DNA of 64,000 nt. Source: Leucocoprinus leucothites (taxonomy: Eukaryota > Basidiomycota > Agaricomycetes > Agaricales > Agaricaceae). The notes under the pieces were generated by a model that searched no databases, was not told where the DNA came from, and saw only the letters and a program-made list of their open reading frames with translations. Location of the stretch: assembly GCA_013368445.1 (NCBI GenBank), contig JAACJO010000021.1, positions 310,001 through 374,000 of the forward strand, in the 5' to 3' direction. Position 1 is the stretch's first letter. Each line of letters opens with the position of its first letter. A program made the position numbers and the translations under genes. Shown piece after piece: positions 25,177-35,440 of the stretch.

Positions 25177-25825
25177 TGTTATAGTGATGCCGGCCCGGTC
25201 CTAAACTGGTGCAATAAGTATTGAGTGGATCTTATCAAAGGGGACTCCTTTTCAGTAAGCGACAAAGTCGTTTACAAAGTCAGAGTTTATAATATGGCAA
25301 TTATAGAGTTAAGACTTTAGTAATTGAGATCTTAGGGCTTAAGTTCAATTTGACTTTGTTTAGATAAAGGCTCATATTGAGTCTCCACCTAACCAAGTAG
25401 AAACAATGTTTCTCCTTGGTAGATGTCAACGACTTATATATGATACAAGTCTGTATCTAATATTAACTAGGGCTAAGGGCTTCTAATGAAAGAAGAGAAG
25501 TGTACAGCTTCCTTAATGCTAATTAAACTATATAAGACACAATCTGTCAAAGAAGCTTTAGAAGTTCTTCTAAAGAAGTTCTTCTTTGATCATCTGATTG
25601 ATCACAAGGTAAGTCCAAAATATAGCACAGCTATATTTAATAATCACATGTCATAAACAAAACCAAACAAGTCACAATGAGTCATAATGAGACAAGTCAA
25701 AACAAACTAAAGAAAACAATAACAAACAAAGATGAAAACATAATTGTGATATTACTTAAGTAAAGCTAATATCGACTTCGTATTGTAGATGGAACAAATG
25801 CTAGATATAATCAATATACATAACA
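25177..25825 (-). mobile_element. Solo LTR, Gypsy1 family
   Basis: The reverse complement of the Gypsy1 LTR, from TGTTATAGTG to TACATAACA, 649 bp against 663 in the intact LTR. An exact 5-bp target-site duplication GCTAT flanks it (25172-25176 and 25826-25830). Most CpGs of the family sequence have become TpG or CpA, so it is older than Gypsy1. A solo LTR results from recombination between the two LTRs of a full element. Confidence 0.92.
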
Positions 25826-26770
25826 GCTATGATCTAAAATGTCTCTTATAGTCATCTTTATCCTATTTTCTCTCAATTCTGTGCTCCTGTGGAGCTGTAT
25901 AGTGAGTGGTACTTCTAAAAAAGGGTTATTATATTCTAATATTTATGTTCCAGAGTGAAGTGTGTCTTAGTGTAGTTACTTAGTATGCTCAGGGAAAAGG
26001 TGAAGACCAAGGTGACAGGCAGTAAAGCTCCTATTCCCTGGCTTTCTCATTTGAGTTGTTTGCTGGTTTCCTCTGGAGCCTCTTTCTGTCCACAGTGTGC
26101 AGGGAGATTGGTTAGCACATCAAGAAATCCTGTAGGATTTAGCTAGCCCTTGACACTCTCCACTATCAACTGCTGCTGCTACCACCAATTTCTCATTCTT
26201 TTGGCCTGAGTGGACTTGGTAGCTATATTTTTGGCTGCTTTAACTCTCTGCAAAATAATCTTGCGGGTTGTCCATAGATTATCTTAACAATCCCCTGATC
26301 TTGTGGGCTAACCACAGATTTTATTATTATTGGCTTTCCACACTTTCTATACCCTATCCCATTATTGTCACATTTCTGAGAGTTAATCATGTAAGAATTC
26401 TGATGACAAGATCTACTACCCACATTCTGATATTATATAATTCAGGAACCCTCCAACTACTCCTCCTGAATAGGGATATGAGGCTTCACATGCTGAAGAA
26501 TGTAAGCAATGTCAGATGACTAGCCCAGATATCAGGAGAGACCAAATCAATGATAGGCCACTGCCTATCCCACAATATTTATGCCCTACATCACCCACTC
26601 CTGCTCCTCAGCAACCATGGCTACTTACTTTAGGGCATGCTCAAGCTCTTCAAATTCCTCAAACATATATTCCTCCTCATCTCAATGTACCACCACTACA
26701 TCCTGCTCCCCAGCTTCCTGCTGTAATTCCTCAGACTGTTTTACCTGAGGGATGGAATAGACCACTTTCA

Positions 26771-27815
26771 ACCATTGTTGCCCTCATCTTGTTCCTATTT
26801 AAATTGTTAATAATATATAATTCTGATGAATATTTTACTTACTCTATTGAGCTGTGTCAGATTTTGTTCAAAATCCTCATCAGGCTCATTATCCAGATGA
26901 GATCTATTCTCATTACTCTCATTCTCATCTCTATCCTCATCACCAAAATCAAGTGCATCCCATTGCTCATTTCTAAATTTCTCTAATATCCCCTGAACAG
27001 GGCACTGTTGGATGGCTTCAGCACCTCTATCTTGTAGTTCCTCCAGCTCTCTTAATTGTTGCTCATATCTCTCTTGCCTCTGCATCCTTTGTTCTCTTAA
27101 TCTCTGCTCTTGTACTTGCTGTTGCTCAATCTCCTGTTGGTTATGGGCTAGCAATCTCTCATTTTCAGCTCTCCTCTGTTGCTCCTCTTGGATTAGTCTT
27201 CTCCTCTCTTCTTCCCTCCTATGTAAGTCAGCCCTAGCATCATCCAGACCTCCTGCTCCTGTTGTACCCTATGGAAGAGGTAGAGGTAGAGGCAGGAGCA
27301 GAGGTAGAGGAGCACCAGAACTTGCTATTGTCCACAATCTGGATGATGCTAGGGCTGACTTACATAGGAGGGAAGAAGAGAGGAGAAGACTAATCCAAGA
27401 GGAGCAACAGAGGAGAGCTGAAAATGAGAGATTGCTAGCCCATAACCAACAGGAGATTGAGCAACAGCAAGTACAAGAGCAGAGATTAAGAGAACAAAGG
27501 ATGCAGAGGCAAGAGAGATATGAGCAACAATTAAGAGAGCTGGAGGAACTACAAGATAGAGGTGCTGAAGCCATCCAACAGTGCCCTGTTCAGGAGATAT
27601 TAGAGAAATTTAGAAATGAGCAATGGGATGCACTTGATTTTGGTGATGAGGATAGAGATGAGAATGAGAGTAATGAGAATAGATCTCATCTGGATAATGA
27701 GCCTGATGAGGATTTTGAACAAAATCTGACACAGCTCAATAGAGTAAGTAAAATATTCATCAGAATTATATATTATTAACAATTTAAATAGGAACAAGAT
27801 GAGGGCAACAATGGT
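26771..27815. repeat. 478-bp inverted repeat in RepHel C coiled-coil region
   Basis: Arms 26771-27248 and 27338-27815 are reverse complements of each other with one mismatch noticed (near 26994), around an 89-bp spacer. The right arm is the normal coding orientation of the coiled-coil and acidic exons; the left arm is the inverted duplicate. Near-identity shows that the duplication is recent or an artefact. The DNA could extrude as a large hairpin, and a transcript would be double-stranded over 478 bp. Confidence 0.9.
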
Positions 27816-30031
27816 AGAAATGAAATTGAGAATGAGGAGAACCAAGAGCAAGAACAGGTAGAGTAAAAGTGTTCTGATAATTATTATAAGCTTATCAGAA
27901 TTTATAGGAAGATGATGAGGATGATGCCCTCTTACTTCCACCACCACCTCCACCTCCACCTCCTTTCTGTGACCCTGCAACACTTCCACTAGCATGCTAG
28001 CCAATTTTGCCTGAAGAGCAGTTAGAGCCCTCAAACCTAGGCCCAATGAATGTAGAGTGCAGCCACTGTAAAGCTCTTCATTTTAATTGTGAAATGCTTT
28101 CTGCATCTACCAGGCTCAATGTCAAGTTTGGCATGTGCTGTTTACAAGGGCAAATACAGCTCCCACCATTTACTCCACTCAATGAGAATGAGCCTCTTGG
28201 TCAATTGATGTTGGAGAGACGGAATGGACACAATGAGTTCTTTGAGGGCATTCAACAGTACAATGCTGCTCTTGCTATGACATCACTAGAGTACAGATTG
28301 ATTGGTCAGTAACTGGAAGTACTGGCCTATACTGCTTCAAGATCCAAGGGCAGCTCCATCATCTCTCTGGTGCACTCCTGCCTGCTGAGGGTGAGGCTCC
28401 TGTGTATGCACAGATCTATATCTATGAGCCTGAAAGACAGCTAGAACTCAGACAGAGAAACAACCCTACTCTCAATGGGGTTGTTCTGAATGAGTTACAG
28501 GATATGTTACATTGCTTACACCTATATACTGCTTGGTTCAAGCAAGCCGCAGAGATTATGCTAGAAAAGCCACCTGAGGAGCAGGAGTCTCTCAACATTA
28601 GGCTACATGTGGACATTCAACAGGATCAAAGGAGATACAATGCTCCTACAGCTGATTAAATCACAGTTATTGTGCCAGAGGTTGGTGCTCAGGAGGCTCT
28701 TCAGAAGAGGGATATCATACTGCAGGTACGTGGTGGAGGGCTTCAGAGAATCAGCCAGCTCCATCCATCATATGCTCCCCTTCACTATGTGCTTTTGTTT
28801 CCTAATGGAGACAATGGCTGGCATCCTAAAATTCCAATCCACATCATTGACAGATTAGCAAGGGCACAAGAGAGACAGTGACAGCAAAGAATAGCAGCTG
28901 CAGGTCCAGAAAATAATGATGGAGATGAAGGGAGAATGCAGGGAGTGAGATCCAAATTTGTGTCTGAGCGTTGCTACTATGCCTACTGTCTTCACATGTG
29001 TCTTGATCCACCACCCCCACCACTCTTTTATGGCCAAAAGCTCTTTCAGCAGTTTGTAGTTGATTCATGGGCTATATGTGAGCAGAGCAAGCTCAGATTC
29101 ATTGAACATAACCAAAAACAGCTGAGAGCTGAGGTCTATCAGGGTCTACAAGACATTGCTATGGATGACAGGGAGAATGGAGCTGAACCCAAGGTTATTG
29201 GTCAGAAGAAAATCTTGCCATCCTCACATGTTGGGAGTCCACAATTCATGAATCAGCTATTTCAAGATTGTATGGCTATTGTCAGGAAATATGGGAAGCC
29301 TGACATTTTTCTCATTTTCTCACAATGACTACAAACCCACTCTGGCCAGAGATCACCAAAAACCTATTACCTGGACAAAAAGCTGTTGATTGGCCAGACA
29401 TTGTGGCCCATGTTTTTGAGCTGAAGAAAAATGAGCTCATCAAGATGATTGAAGATGGCTTTTTTGGACAACTTGCAACAAGAGTTTACACTATCGAATT
29501 CCAGAAACAAGGCCTTCCCTATGTCCATCTCTTGATCTGTCTCAAATGAGAAGATCGCATTAGAGATATCAACCACATTGACTCCATGATCTCTTCTCAG
29601 CTTCCTGATGCTGTCAGAGAGCCTGAACTCTTTGACAAAGTAACCAAGTACATGCTTCATGGTCCATATGGTCAAGCCTACTGAACAGCAAAGTGCATGG
29701 AAAATGGAAGATGTAGCAAGAGATTTCCAAAGGAGTTTAGGAATAGAATGGATTGGAGTGAGGATGGATATCCCCAATATGCCCAGCCTAACAATGGATA
29801 TACTTACAAAAAAAGGGGACAAGACCTGGGATAACCAATGGGTTGTCCCTTATTGTCCACACCTTCTTCTCCATTTTGACTGCCACATCAATGTTGAAAT
29901 CAGTGCTGGCATAGGATCTGTCAAATATGTCACCAAGTACATTTACAAGGGCCCTGATTGCACTACATTGGAGGTTACAGGACAGAACCAAGCAAGAGAT
30001 GAGATTAAGGAGTACTTGGATACTTGATATG

Positions 30032-30728
30032 TGTTAAGATTTACAGTCAGAGCACCTAGTAATGTCATGTGTCACAACATGTGATTGGGTTACATAAGAC
30101 AGTGGCTAACTGGTCTTTAACCTACTTCAATTAATAAGCTTGAGTATTCTCAAAAGCTCAGTAAGAGAAGGCCAAGAAGACTTGAGGTAAGTCTAAGGTA
30201 GGGCGAGGTTCAAGACAACAATAATGATATGAGTGAATTCAAGGCAAGACGAGTAAGCACAAGTAGTCCGGGAAACAAAGGAAAGATTAAACTTAAGTTT
30301 AATCTTCCAAATACAAAGTCCTTAAATACTAACTAAGTGAAATGATATCAAACTATGAAACTACAACTACAAGTTTGGGATCACTATCATGATTCTGATA
30401 AATATGTATCTGTCTGCCAATGTAACAGCTATCATAGTTAGATATCAAATAGTTCCAATCCAAACACAATGTCCATAAAACCATCATTGTCTGTTTATCA
30501 ATCTCATTAGTCTATAACAATCAAACAGTGAAACCATTCCTCCTGATTCTCCTAATGACATCCGTCCAGTTATACTCATCCCAATCAACATCAAATCGTT
30601 CTTCCTCCACATCAAAGTTACCAACATATTCTTTCCAATCTAGAACTGTGGCTTTGGACCATGTGGCTGTGTCGGCATCTAAGATGATTAAGTCACAGTG
30701 GGCATCAATCAAGTCGACATTTATAACA
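30032..30728. mobile_element. Solo LTR, a second family
   Basis: A 697-bp block from TGTTAAGATTTACAG to ATTTATAACA, flanked by the exact 5-bp duplication ATATG (30027-30031 and 30729-30733). Removing it restores the RepHel reading between the ...EYLDT segment and the PPEAIWHI-like segment. Its sequence is not the Gypsy1 or Gypsy2 LTR. The start and end dinucleotides TG/CA and the duplication support an LTR. Orientation is not determined. Confidence 0.85.
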
Positions 30729-32349
30729 ATATGTCTCACCTCCTGAGGCTATTTGGCATATCATGGAATTTAACATGCATTCTGAATTTCCACATATCTA
30801 CCACCTTCCCATCCATCTTCCCAATCAGCAGTATATTACCTTTGCAGAGCATCAGGCTATTGGCAAGATCCTAGCTAGACAGAATGTGGAGAAAACTAAG
30901 CTCACTGCTTGGTTTGACTATAACTGAGACCATGATGATGGGTGCCATCAGCTTCTCTACCAGGAGTTTCCAGAGAAGTACACATGGGTGGATAAAACAA
31001 AGACTTGGAAGCCAAGAGAGAGGGATTTCTGTATTGGGAGAATGTACTTTGCTTTCCCATCTCAAGGAGAGAGGTTCTATCTTTGGTTGCTCTTGACAGT
31101 TGTTCCAGGTGCTACTAGCTATAAGAACCTGCAGACTTGGCCCAGAGAGGGACCACTCAGGACAGAACATCCAACATTCAAGGCAGCATGTCATGCACAG
31201 GGTTTATTAGATGATGATAGGGAGTGGATTCAGTGTTTAGAGGAGGCCATTGCTGTTCAGCCAGGAAGATTGTGTAGAAGGTTGTTTGCAGTAATCTTGG
31301 TGATGGGAAAGCCAACTGAGCCAAAGAGAGTTTGGGTGGAATGCAGAGCAGGTTTATGTGATGATCTAGAGCACAAACTCCACCAGAAACCTATATATTA
31401 GGATATAGAGCATATTCCTGAAGATGACATCTATGACTTTGGGCTCTACCTCATCAACAAGACTCTCATCCAGAACCATAGAATGAGTCTCACAGATTTT
31501 CCACCAATGCCTCTTCCAACCAAAGACTGGGGACACATGAGCAACAACCCTACATTGGATGCAGAAACAGTGGTCTATGATCCAATCATTATGTAGGACT
31601 TAGTTGATGCAAACAAAGGACAGTTCAATCCTGAGCAAGCTGCAGTATTCAATGCTGTAGTTAACTCTATTGACAACAACCTTGGTGAACTCATCTTCAT
31701 CCATAGTGCAGGTGGCTGTAGAAAGACCTTTGTCTGTAATACAATTGCAGCAGAGGTTATGAGGAGGGGTGATGTTGCTTTGTGTGTAGCATCATCAGGG
31801 ATAGCTGCATTACTATTGACTGGTGGAAGAACAGCACATTCCCAGTTCAAGATACCAATTCCAGCAGATGAAGGCTTAGTTGCAGGGATTACACAAGCCA
31901 TGGATATGTATGATGTTATCAAGAAAATAAAGGTCATTATCTGGGATGATGTTATGTATATTGATTATATCTAGCATTTGTTCTTTCTATAATACGAAGT
32001 CGATATTAGCCTTACTTAAGTAATATCGCAATTATGTTTTCTTCTTATTTGTTCTTGTATTTTCTCGTTTGTTTTGACTCGTTTACTTTGTCTGGTTATG
32101 ACTCGTTATGACTTGTTTGGTCTTGTTTGTATTTTGATGACATGTGATTGTTAAATATAGCTGCGCTATATTTGGACTTACCTTGTGATCGATCAGATGA
32201 TCAAAGAAGAACTTCTTTAGAAGAACTTCTAAAGCTTCTTTGACAGATCGCGTCTTATATAGTTTAATTAGCGTTAAGGAAGCTGTACGCTTCTCTTCTT
32301 TCATTAGAAGCCCTTAGCCCTAGTTAATAATAGATACCGACTTGTATCG

Positions 32350-32356
32350 TATATAA
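32350..32356 (+). promoter_or_regulatory. Gypsy1 TATA box
   Basis: TATATAA, about 30 bp upstream of the segment that must be the RNA 5' end if priming is Tf1-like (32383). That spacing is typical of a TATA-driven start site. A second AT-rich box at 32255-32261 is an alternative. The start site is inferred. Confidence 0.6.
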
Positions 32357-32382
32357 GTCGTCGACATCTACCAAGGAGAAAC

Positions 32383-32395
32383 ATCGTTTCTACTT
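32383..32395 (+). promoter_or_regulatory. Gypsy1 predicted RNA 5' end / self-primer
   Basis: ATCGTTTCTACTT is exactly complementary over 13 nt to 32615-32627, just after the 5' LTR. In the Tf1/sushi group the first nucleotides of the RNA fold back on the PBS and prime minus-strand DNA. The location about 30 bp after a TATA box fits an RNA 5' end. Confidence 0.65.
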
Positions 32396-32614
32396 GGTTA
32401 GGTGGAGACTCAATACGAGCCTTTATCTATACAAAGTCGAATTGAACTTAAGCTCTAAGATCTCAATTACTAAAGTCTTAACTTTATAATCGCCGTATTA
32501 TAACTCTGACTTAGTAAACGACTTTGTCGCTTACCGAGAAGGAGTCCCCTTTGATAAGATCAACTCGATACTTATCGCGCCAGCTTAGGACCGGGCCGGC
32601 GTCACTATAACATT

Positions 32615-32627
32615 AAGTAGAAACGAT
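32615..32627 (+). other. Gypsy1 primer-binding site (self-primed)
   Basis: AAGTAGAAACGAT begins 2 nt after the LTR end. It does not begin with TGG, as a tRNA-primed site would. It is complementary to 32383-32395 in the LTR, so self-priming is the best reading. Confidence 0.7.
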
Positions 32628-32884
32628 CCTTCTCTGTTAGCACAGAGCCGTTACTTTGCCCAGTAACCCAACAACGTTGCAAACACTGTCGATTTGGGTT
32701 ATCGTGGTTATCGCACAAGCTGTCCCAAAACTATTGTGCATAACAACGAAGAGAGGGTCGACACACACTGCCAACTAGTGGAATAGTTGAGGATCACTCT
32801 TATTGATCTGAGCGAATACCCACGCTCTTAAAACATTTGGAGGCTTGTGAGAGCTAAGGTCGTTGTACCTGAATCTCAAATAAG

Positions 32885-32982
32885 ATACCAGACCCGAGGG
32901 TAGATACTCGGAAGGGAGAAATTTGCCAGAGAGTTTGGCATATCTCTGAAGAATACCAGACCCGAGGGTAAATACTCGGAAG
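32885..32982 (+). repeat. Duplicated stem-loop in Gypsy1 leader
   Basis: A 30-nt element occurs twice (32885-32914 and 32953-32982), 68 nt apart and differing by one base. Each copy has CCGAG, a loop of 8 nt and CTCGG. Duplicated hairpins in a retroelement leader are candidates for RNA packaging or dimerisation, which is inference only. Confidence 0.6.
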
Positions 32983-33038
32983 ACAGTTTATCTGTTGAAA
33001 GTCTTAAGAGACTATAAATACACAGTCCTAGTGACTAT

Positions 33039-33047
33039 AAGGTGAGT
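33039..33047 (+). promoter_or_regulatory. Consensus 5' splice site in Gypsy1 leader
   Basis: AAG|GTGAGT, a full match to the eukaryotic 5' splice consensus, lying upstream of gag. No nearby acceptor is evident, but 38806-38821, just before ORF3, has branch-site and acceptor features. Splicing would remove gag-pol and give an ORF3 mRNA. Confidence 0.45.
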
Positions 33048-33178
33048 CCATAGCGACTATAAACTAATTTTTCAACCACGGCAGAATCAAACTGCAAGTG
33101 TGATAATTGTCTTAAGGACAATTTACCATTTAAGACCATACCAGGTGTCTCTATAGGCACCCATAAACATAGTCCACA

Positions 33179-34207
33179 ACGGACCCAACAGAGTTTGCAA
33201 GACAAGTTGAAATCTTCGCAAGAAGAGAATTCCCAGAAGAATCCTACAGTACCTACTACAGTGAAACCCGAAGAACAAGGTTCTACAGAAGTAAAGGATC
33301 AGGAAGATTCTATTACATCAAAGAACACGAAGGGAAAGTTGCCTACGTCCCAATCAAGAAGGAACAAGAAGGAGTCCTTGAAGCCGAATACGCAGCAGTT
33401 GGTCACAAGCAACTTCACAGAACTGTCAAACAACAAATTGAAAGAGGAGCTGGTCTTGAAGAACTTCGAGACGTTACCGAAGAACAGTACATTGAAGAAG
33501 CAGAAAGAAGACAAACTCCATTTCCAGAAACCCCTGCAGAATCTAGCAGGACCATCGAACCAGAACCAATCCTTGACATTACCCCAAGAATTGAAGACAC
33601 CTCGCAAGACAATCATTCAGAGCCCAGAATTGACACTCCAAGTTCAGAAGAATCTGAATTTGACGAAGAAGACGAAGAAGAAGACGAAGAAGGAACAGAT
33701 AGTGGAGAGAGAAGCCAACAAGAATCTGAAGGAAATCGAACAGAAGAGGAAGCAGAAGCACTCGCAAGGGCAATCGACAATCTCAAACTTAAATCCCCAG
33801 AGAAACCCAGACTCGATAGACCCCCTTCTTACTCCTCGAGCCCAGCCTTTGGACATAGCCCAAGGTTCCTCAGTCCCATTACGAACCCTATCCCCTTTAG
33901 CTTTACCAATTCCCCCACCGGTATTGCCAGTACCAGTACCTTACCAACAACCAATCCCAACATTACTACAGCCAGTACCACCATCACCATACCCACTAAC
34001 ACCCAAACAAAAGGGAAAGCAAAGGCAGTTGTCACCAACACAGGAGGTTCTTCAAACCGAAGAAGTCCCACACCGCCACCACCAAATCCTCAAGGAGGAC
34101 CACCAAGTCCCGGAGGTAATCCGCCTGGAGGACCAGGAGGACCAGGAGGACCAGGAGGACCAGGAGGAGGACCACCAAATCCTAATCCAAACCCCCCGCC
34201 AAACCCA
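33179..34207 (+). CDS. Candidate non-AUG N-terminal extension of Gag
   Basis: The gag frame is open from just after the stop at 33170-33172 to the gag ATG, 343 codons counted from the ACG at 33179. It contains no in-frame ATG, CTG, GTG or TTG. The ACG has A at -3 and G at +4, the best context for a near-cognate start. The encoded sequence looks like a real protein: a mixed N-terminal part of about 120 residues rich in Tyr, Arg and Glu, an acidic stretch with runs of Glu/Asp (around 33650-33700), a Ser/Thr/Pro-rich part, and Gly-Gly-Pro repeats (34130-34175) leading into Gag. It may yield a long Gag beside the AUG-initiated one. I know no matching family. Confidence 0.55.
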
Positions 34208-35404
34208 ATGGCACAACCTCAAGCAGGATTCCAGCTTAAATACCCAAAGCCCAACAGGTTTGATGGCAACCCAAGCTATTACAGACCATGGATGGCCGAA
34301 GTCGAACTCTACTTCGACTCATATGGTGTCACAGATGACCAATCAAGAGTCAACTACACCCTTGGATTACTCGATGGAGCTGCCAAGTTATGGCAACAGG
34401 ATTACAGACTTAGTCAAGCAACTGCAGCTACCCAAGCAGGATACACCCCACACACCTTCGATCAGTTCAAGAATGCGCTCGAACAGTCATTCGCTCCAAC
34501 ACAACAGAGCTTTGAGGCTGAAAGAGAGCTCCGCTATTATAGACAACGAAACAAATACATCGAAGAATACATCGCCAATTTTTCCGTCCTCGCCTCACGT
34601 GCAGGACTTACTGACAGCACTTCTCTCCGATCCTACTTCGCCGAAGGACTTGACAACGACGTCAGATTCGAAGCAATCCGAGCTGACCCCCAAACCCTCG
34701 CAGAATGGAAAACAGCTGCAAGACAGGCATACAAAGTTGTCCAAGAGCAAAAGAGATACCGCATTGGAAATTCTAATCCAGGATCTTCAAACAGATCAAG
34801 AAAGACCAAAAAGAATAGTAGACAACACGGATCCCAACCACGATATAATGACGTCTATAGTCAACCCCTATCTAGACCCAGACGATCCGAGTGGGACATG
34901 GATATCGACAGAATATCAAGAGGAATATACCGATTATCAATCGAAGATGATCGGGAAGCAGACGACGGAGGTATATACGAACTTGGCGCAGAGGATGATG
35001 ATAATCCTGAAGAAGAGGAGAGTGAAGGAGAAGACATCAATCAAACGTACAATGAAGGACCAAGCAACACAGACAGAGATGTCTATGGGTCACTATACTC
35101 CCACATCATCAATAACGTTCTCACCGACGAACAGAGAGTTGCACTCAAGAGAGGAGAATGCTTCTTCTGCCACAAGAAAGGACATTTCGCTAAATCTTGT
35201 CCGGCAAGGAAGGTTTGGTTTAAGTCAAGAGGAAAGACAAACATGGGATCGAAGCAGACGCAGAAGTCCCAGTCCAAACCGAAACAAGGGAATCGTAGAC
35301 CTTTCAAGCCTAAAAGGAAAGATCCAGACGCCATGGTTTACGAAATAGAACAAGCTAGTGATGAAGACGACCCATTTCAAGAATACTCAAATGAAAATTT
35401 TTGA
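34208..35404 (+). CDS. gag: Gypsy1 Gag (AUG form)
   Basis: Structural protein of the retrotransposon particle, 398 residues. The N-terminal half contains the Ty3/Gypsy Gag core (FDGNP..YRPWMAEVELYF and the downstream FDQFKNALEQSF and YIANFSVLA segments). An acidic region follows, then a CCHC zinc knuckle at residues 318-331 (CFFCHKKGHFAKSC) and a basic tail, as expected for RNA binding. The ATG at 34208 is the first ATG after the predicted transcription start about 1.8 kb upstream, which supports it as a start. The last sense codons, AAT TTT, form the shift site for Pol. A +1-frame stretch of 717 codons (33195-35348) is also open across gag, but it is probably a by-product of base composition. 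Confidence 0.93.
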   Translation: MAQPQAGFQLKYPKPNRFDGNPSYYRPWMAEVELYFDSYGVTDDQSRVNYTLGLLDGAAKLWQQDYRLSQATAATQAGYTPHTFDQFKNALEQSFAPTQQSFEAERELRYYRQRNKYIEEYIANFSVLASRAGLTDSTSLRSYFAEGLDNDVRFEAIRADPQTLAEWKTAARQAYKVVQEQKRYRIGNSNPGSSNRSRKTKKNSRQHGSQPRYNDVYSQPLSRPRRSEWDMDIDRISRGIYRLSIEDDREADDGGIYELGAEDDDNPEEEESEGEDINQTYNEGPSNTDRDVYGSLYSHIINNVLTDEQRVALKRGECFFCHKKGHFAKSCPARKVWFKSRGKTNMGSKQTQKSQSKPKQGNRRPFKPKRKDPDAMVYEIEQASDEDDPFQEYSNENF

Positions 35405-35440
35405 GTACTCACGAAGATCAGATAGACATCATCGATCTTC
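35395..35440 (+). promoter_or_regulatory. -1 ribosomal frameshift site (gag/pol)
   Basis: AAATTTT at 35395-35401 matches the X XXY YYZ slippery heptamer in the gag frame (A AAT TTT), directly before the gag stop TGA (35402-35404). Slipping back one base enters the pol frame, which opens at 35395. Eleven nt downstream, GAAGATC (35413-35419) pairs perfectly with GATCTTC (35434-35440), a 7-bp stem that could stimulate the shift. Confidence 0.8.

Larger units (their letters stand above)
31950..32612 (+). repeat. Gypsy1 5' LTR
   Basis: 663 bp, TGTTATG...TATAACA. It contains a perfect 9-bp inverted repeat around AA at 32215-32234 (CTTTAGAAGAACTTCTAAAG), two TATA-like boxes (32255-32261 and 32350-32356) and the 13-nt segment at 32383-32395 that pairs with the PBS. 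Confidence 0.95.

Noticed and set aside
26807..28046. Minus-strand open frames in the coiled-coil region of RepHel C
   Set aside because: They are the inverted duplicate or the antisense of the coiled-coil exons, not separate genes.
32200..32245. Heat-shock element in the LTR
   Set aside because: The GAA and TTC blocks do not have the required two-base spacing.
32083..32304. 73-codon minus-strand frame in each Gypsy1 LTR
   Set aside because: It lies in the LTR, is repeated because the LTRs are identical, and has no family resemblance.
33195..35348. 717-codon open frame overlapping gag in the +1 frame
   Set aside because: It has no ATG at its start, is Gln/Lys/Pro-rich in the way expected from an out-of-frame reading of an A- and C-rich gene, and lacks any domain. 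The gag frame carries the Gag core and zinc knuckle.
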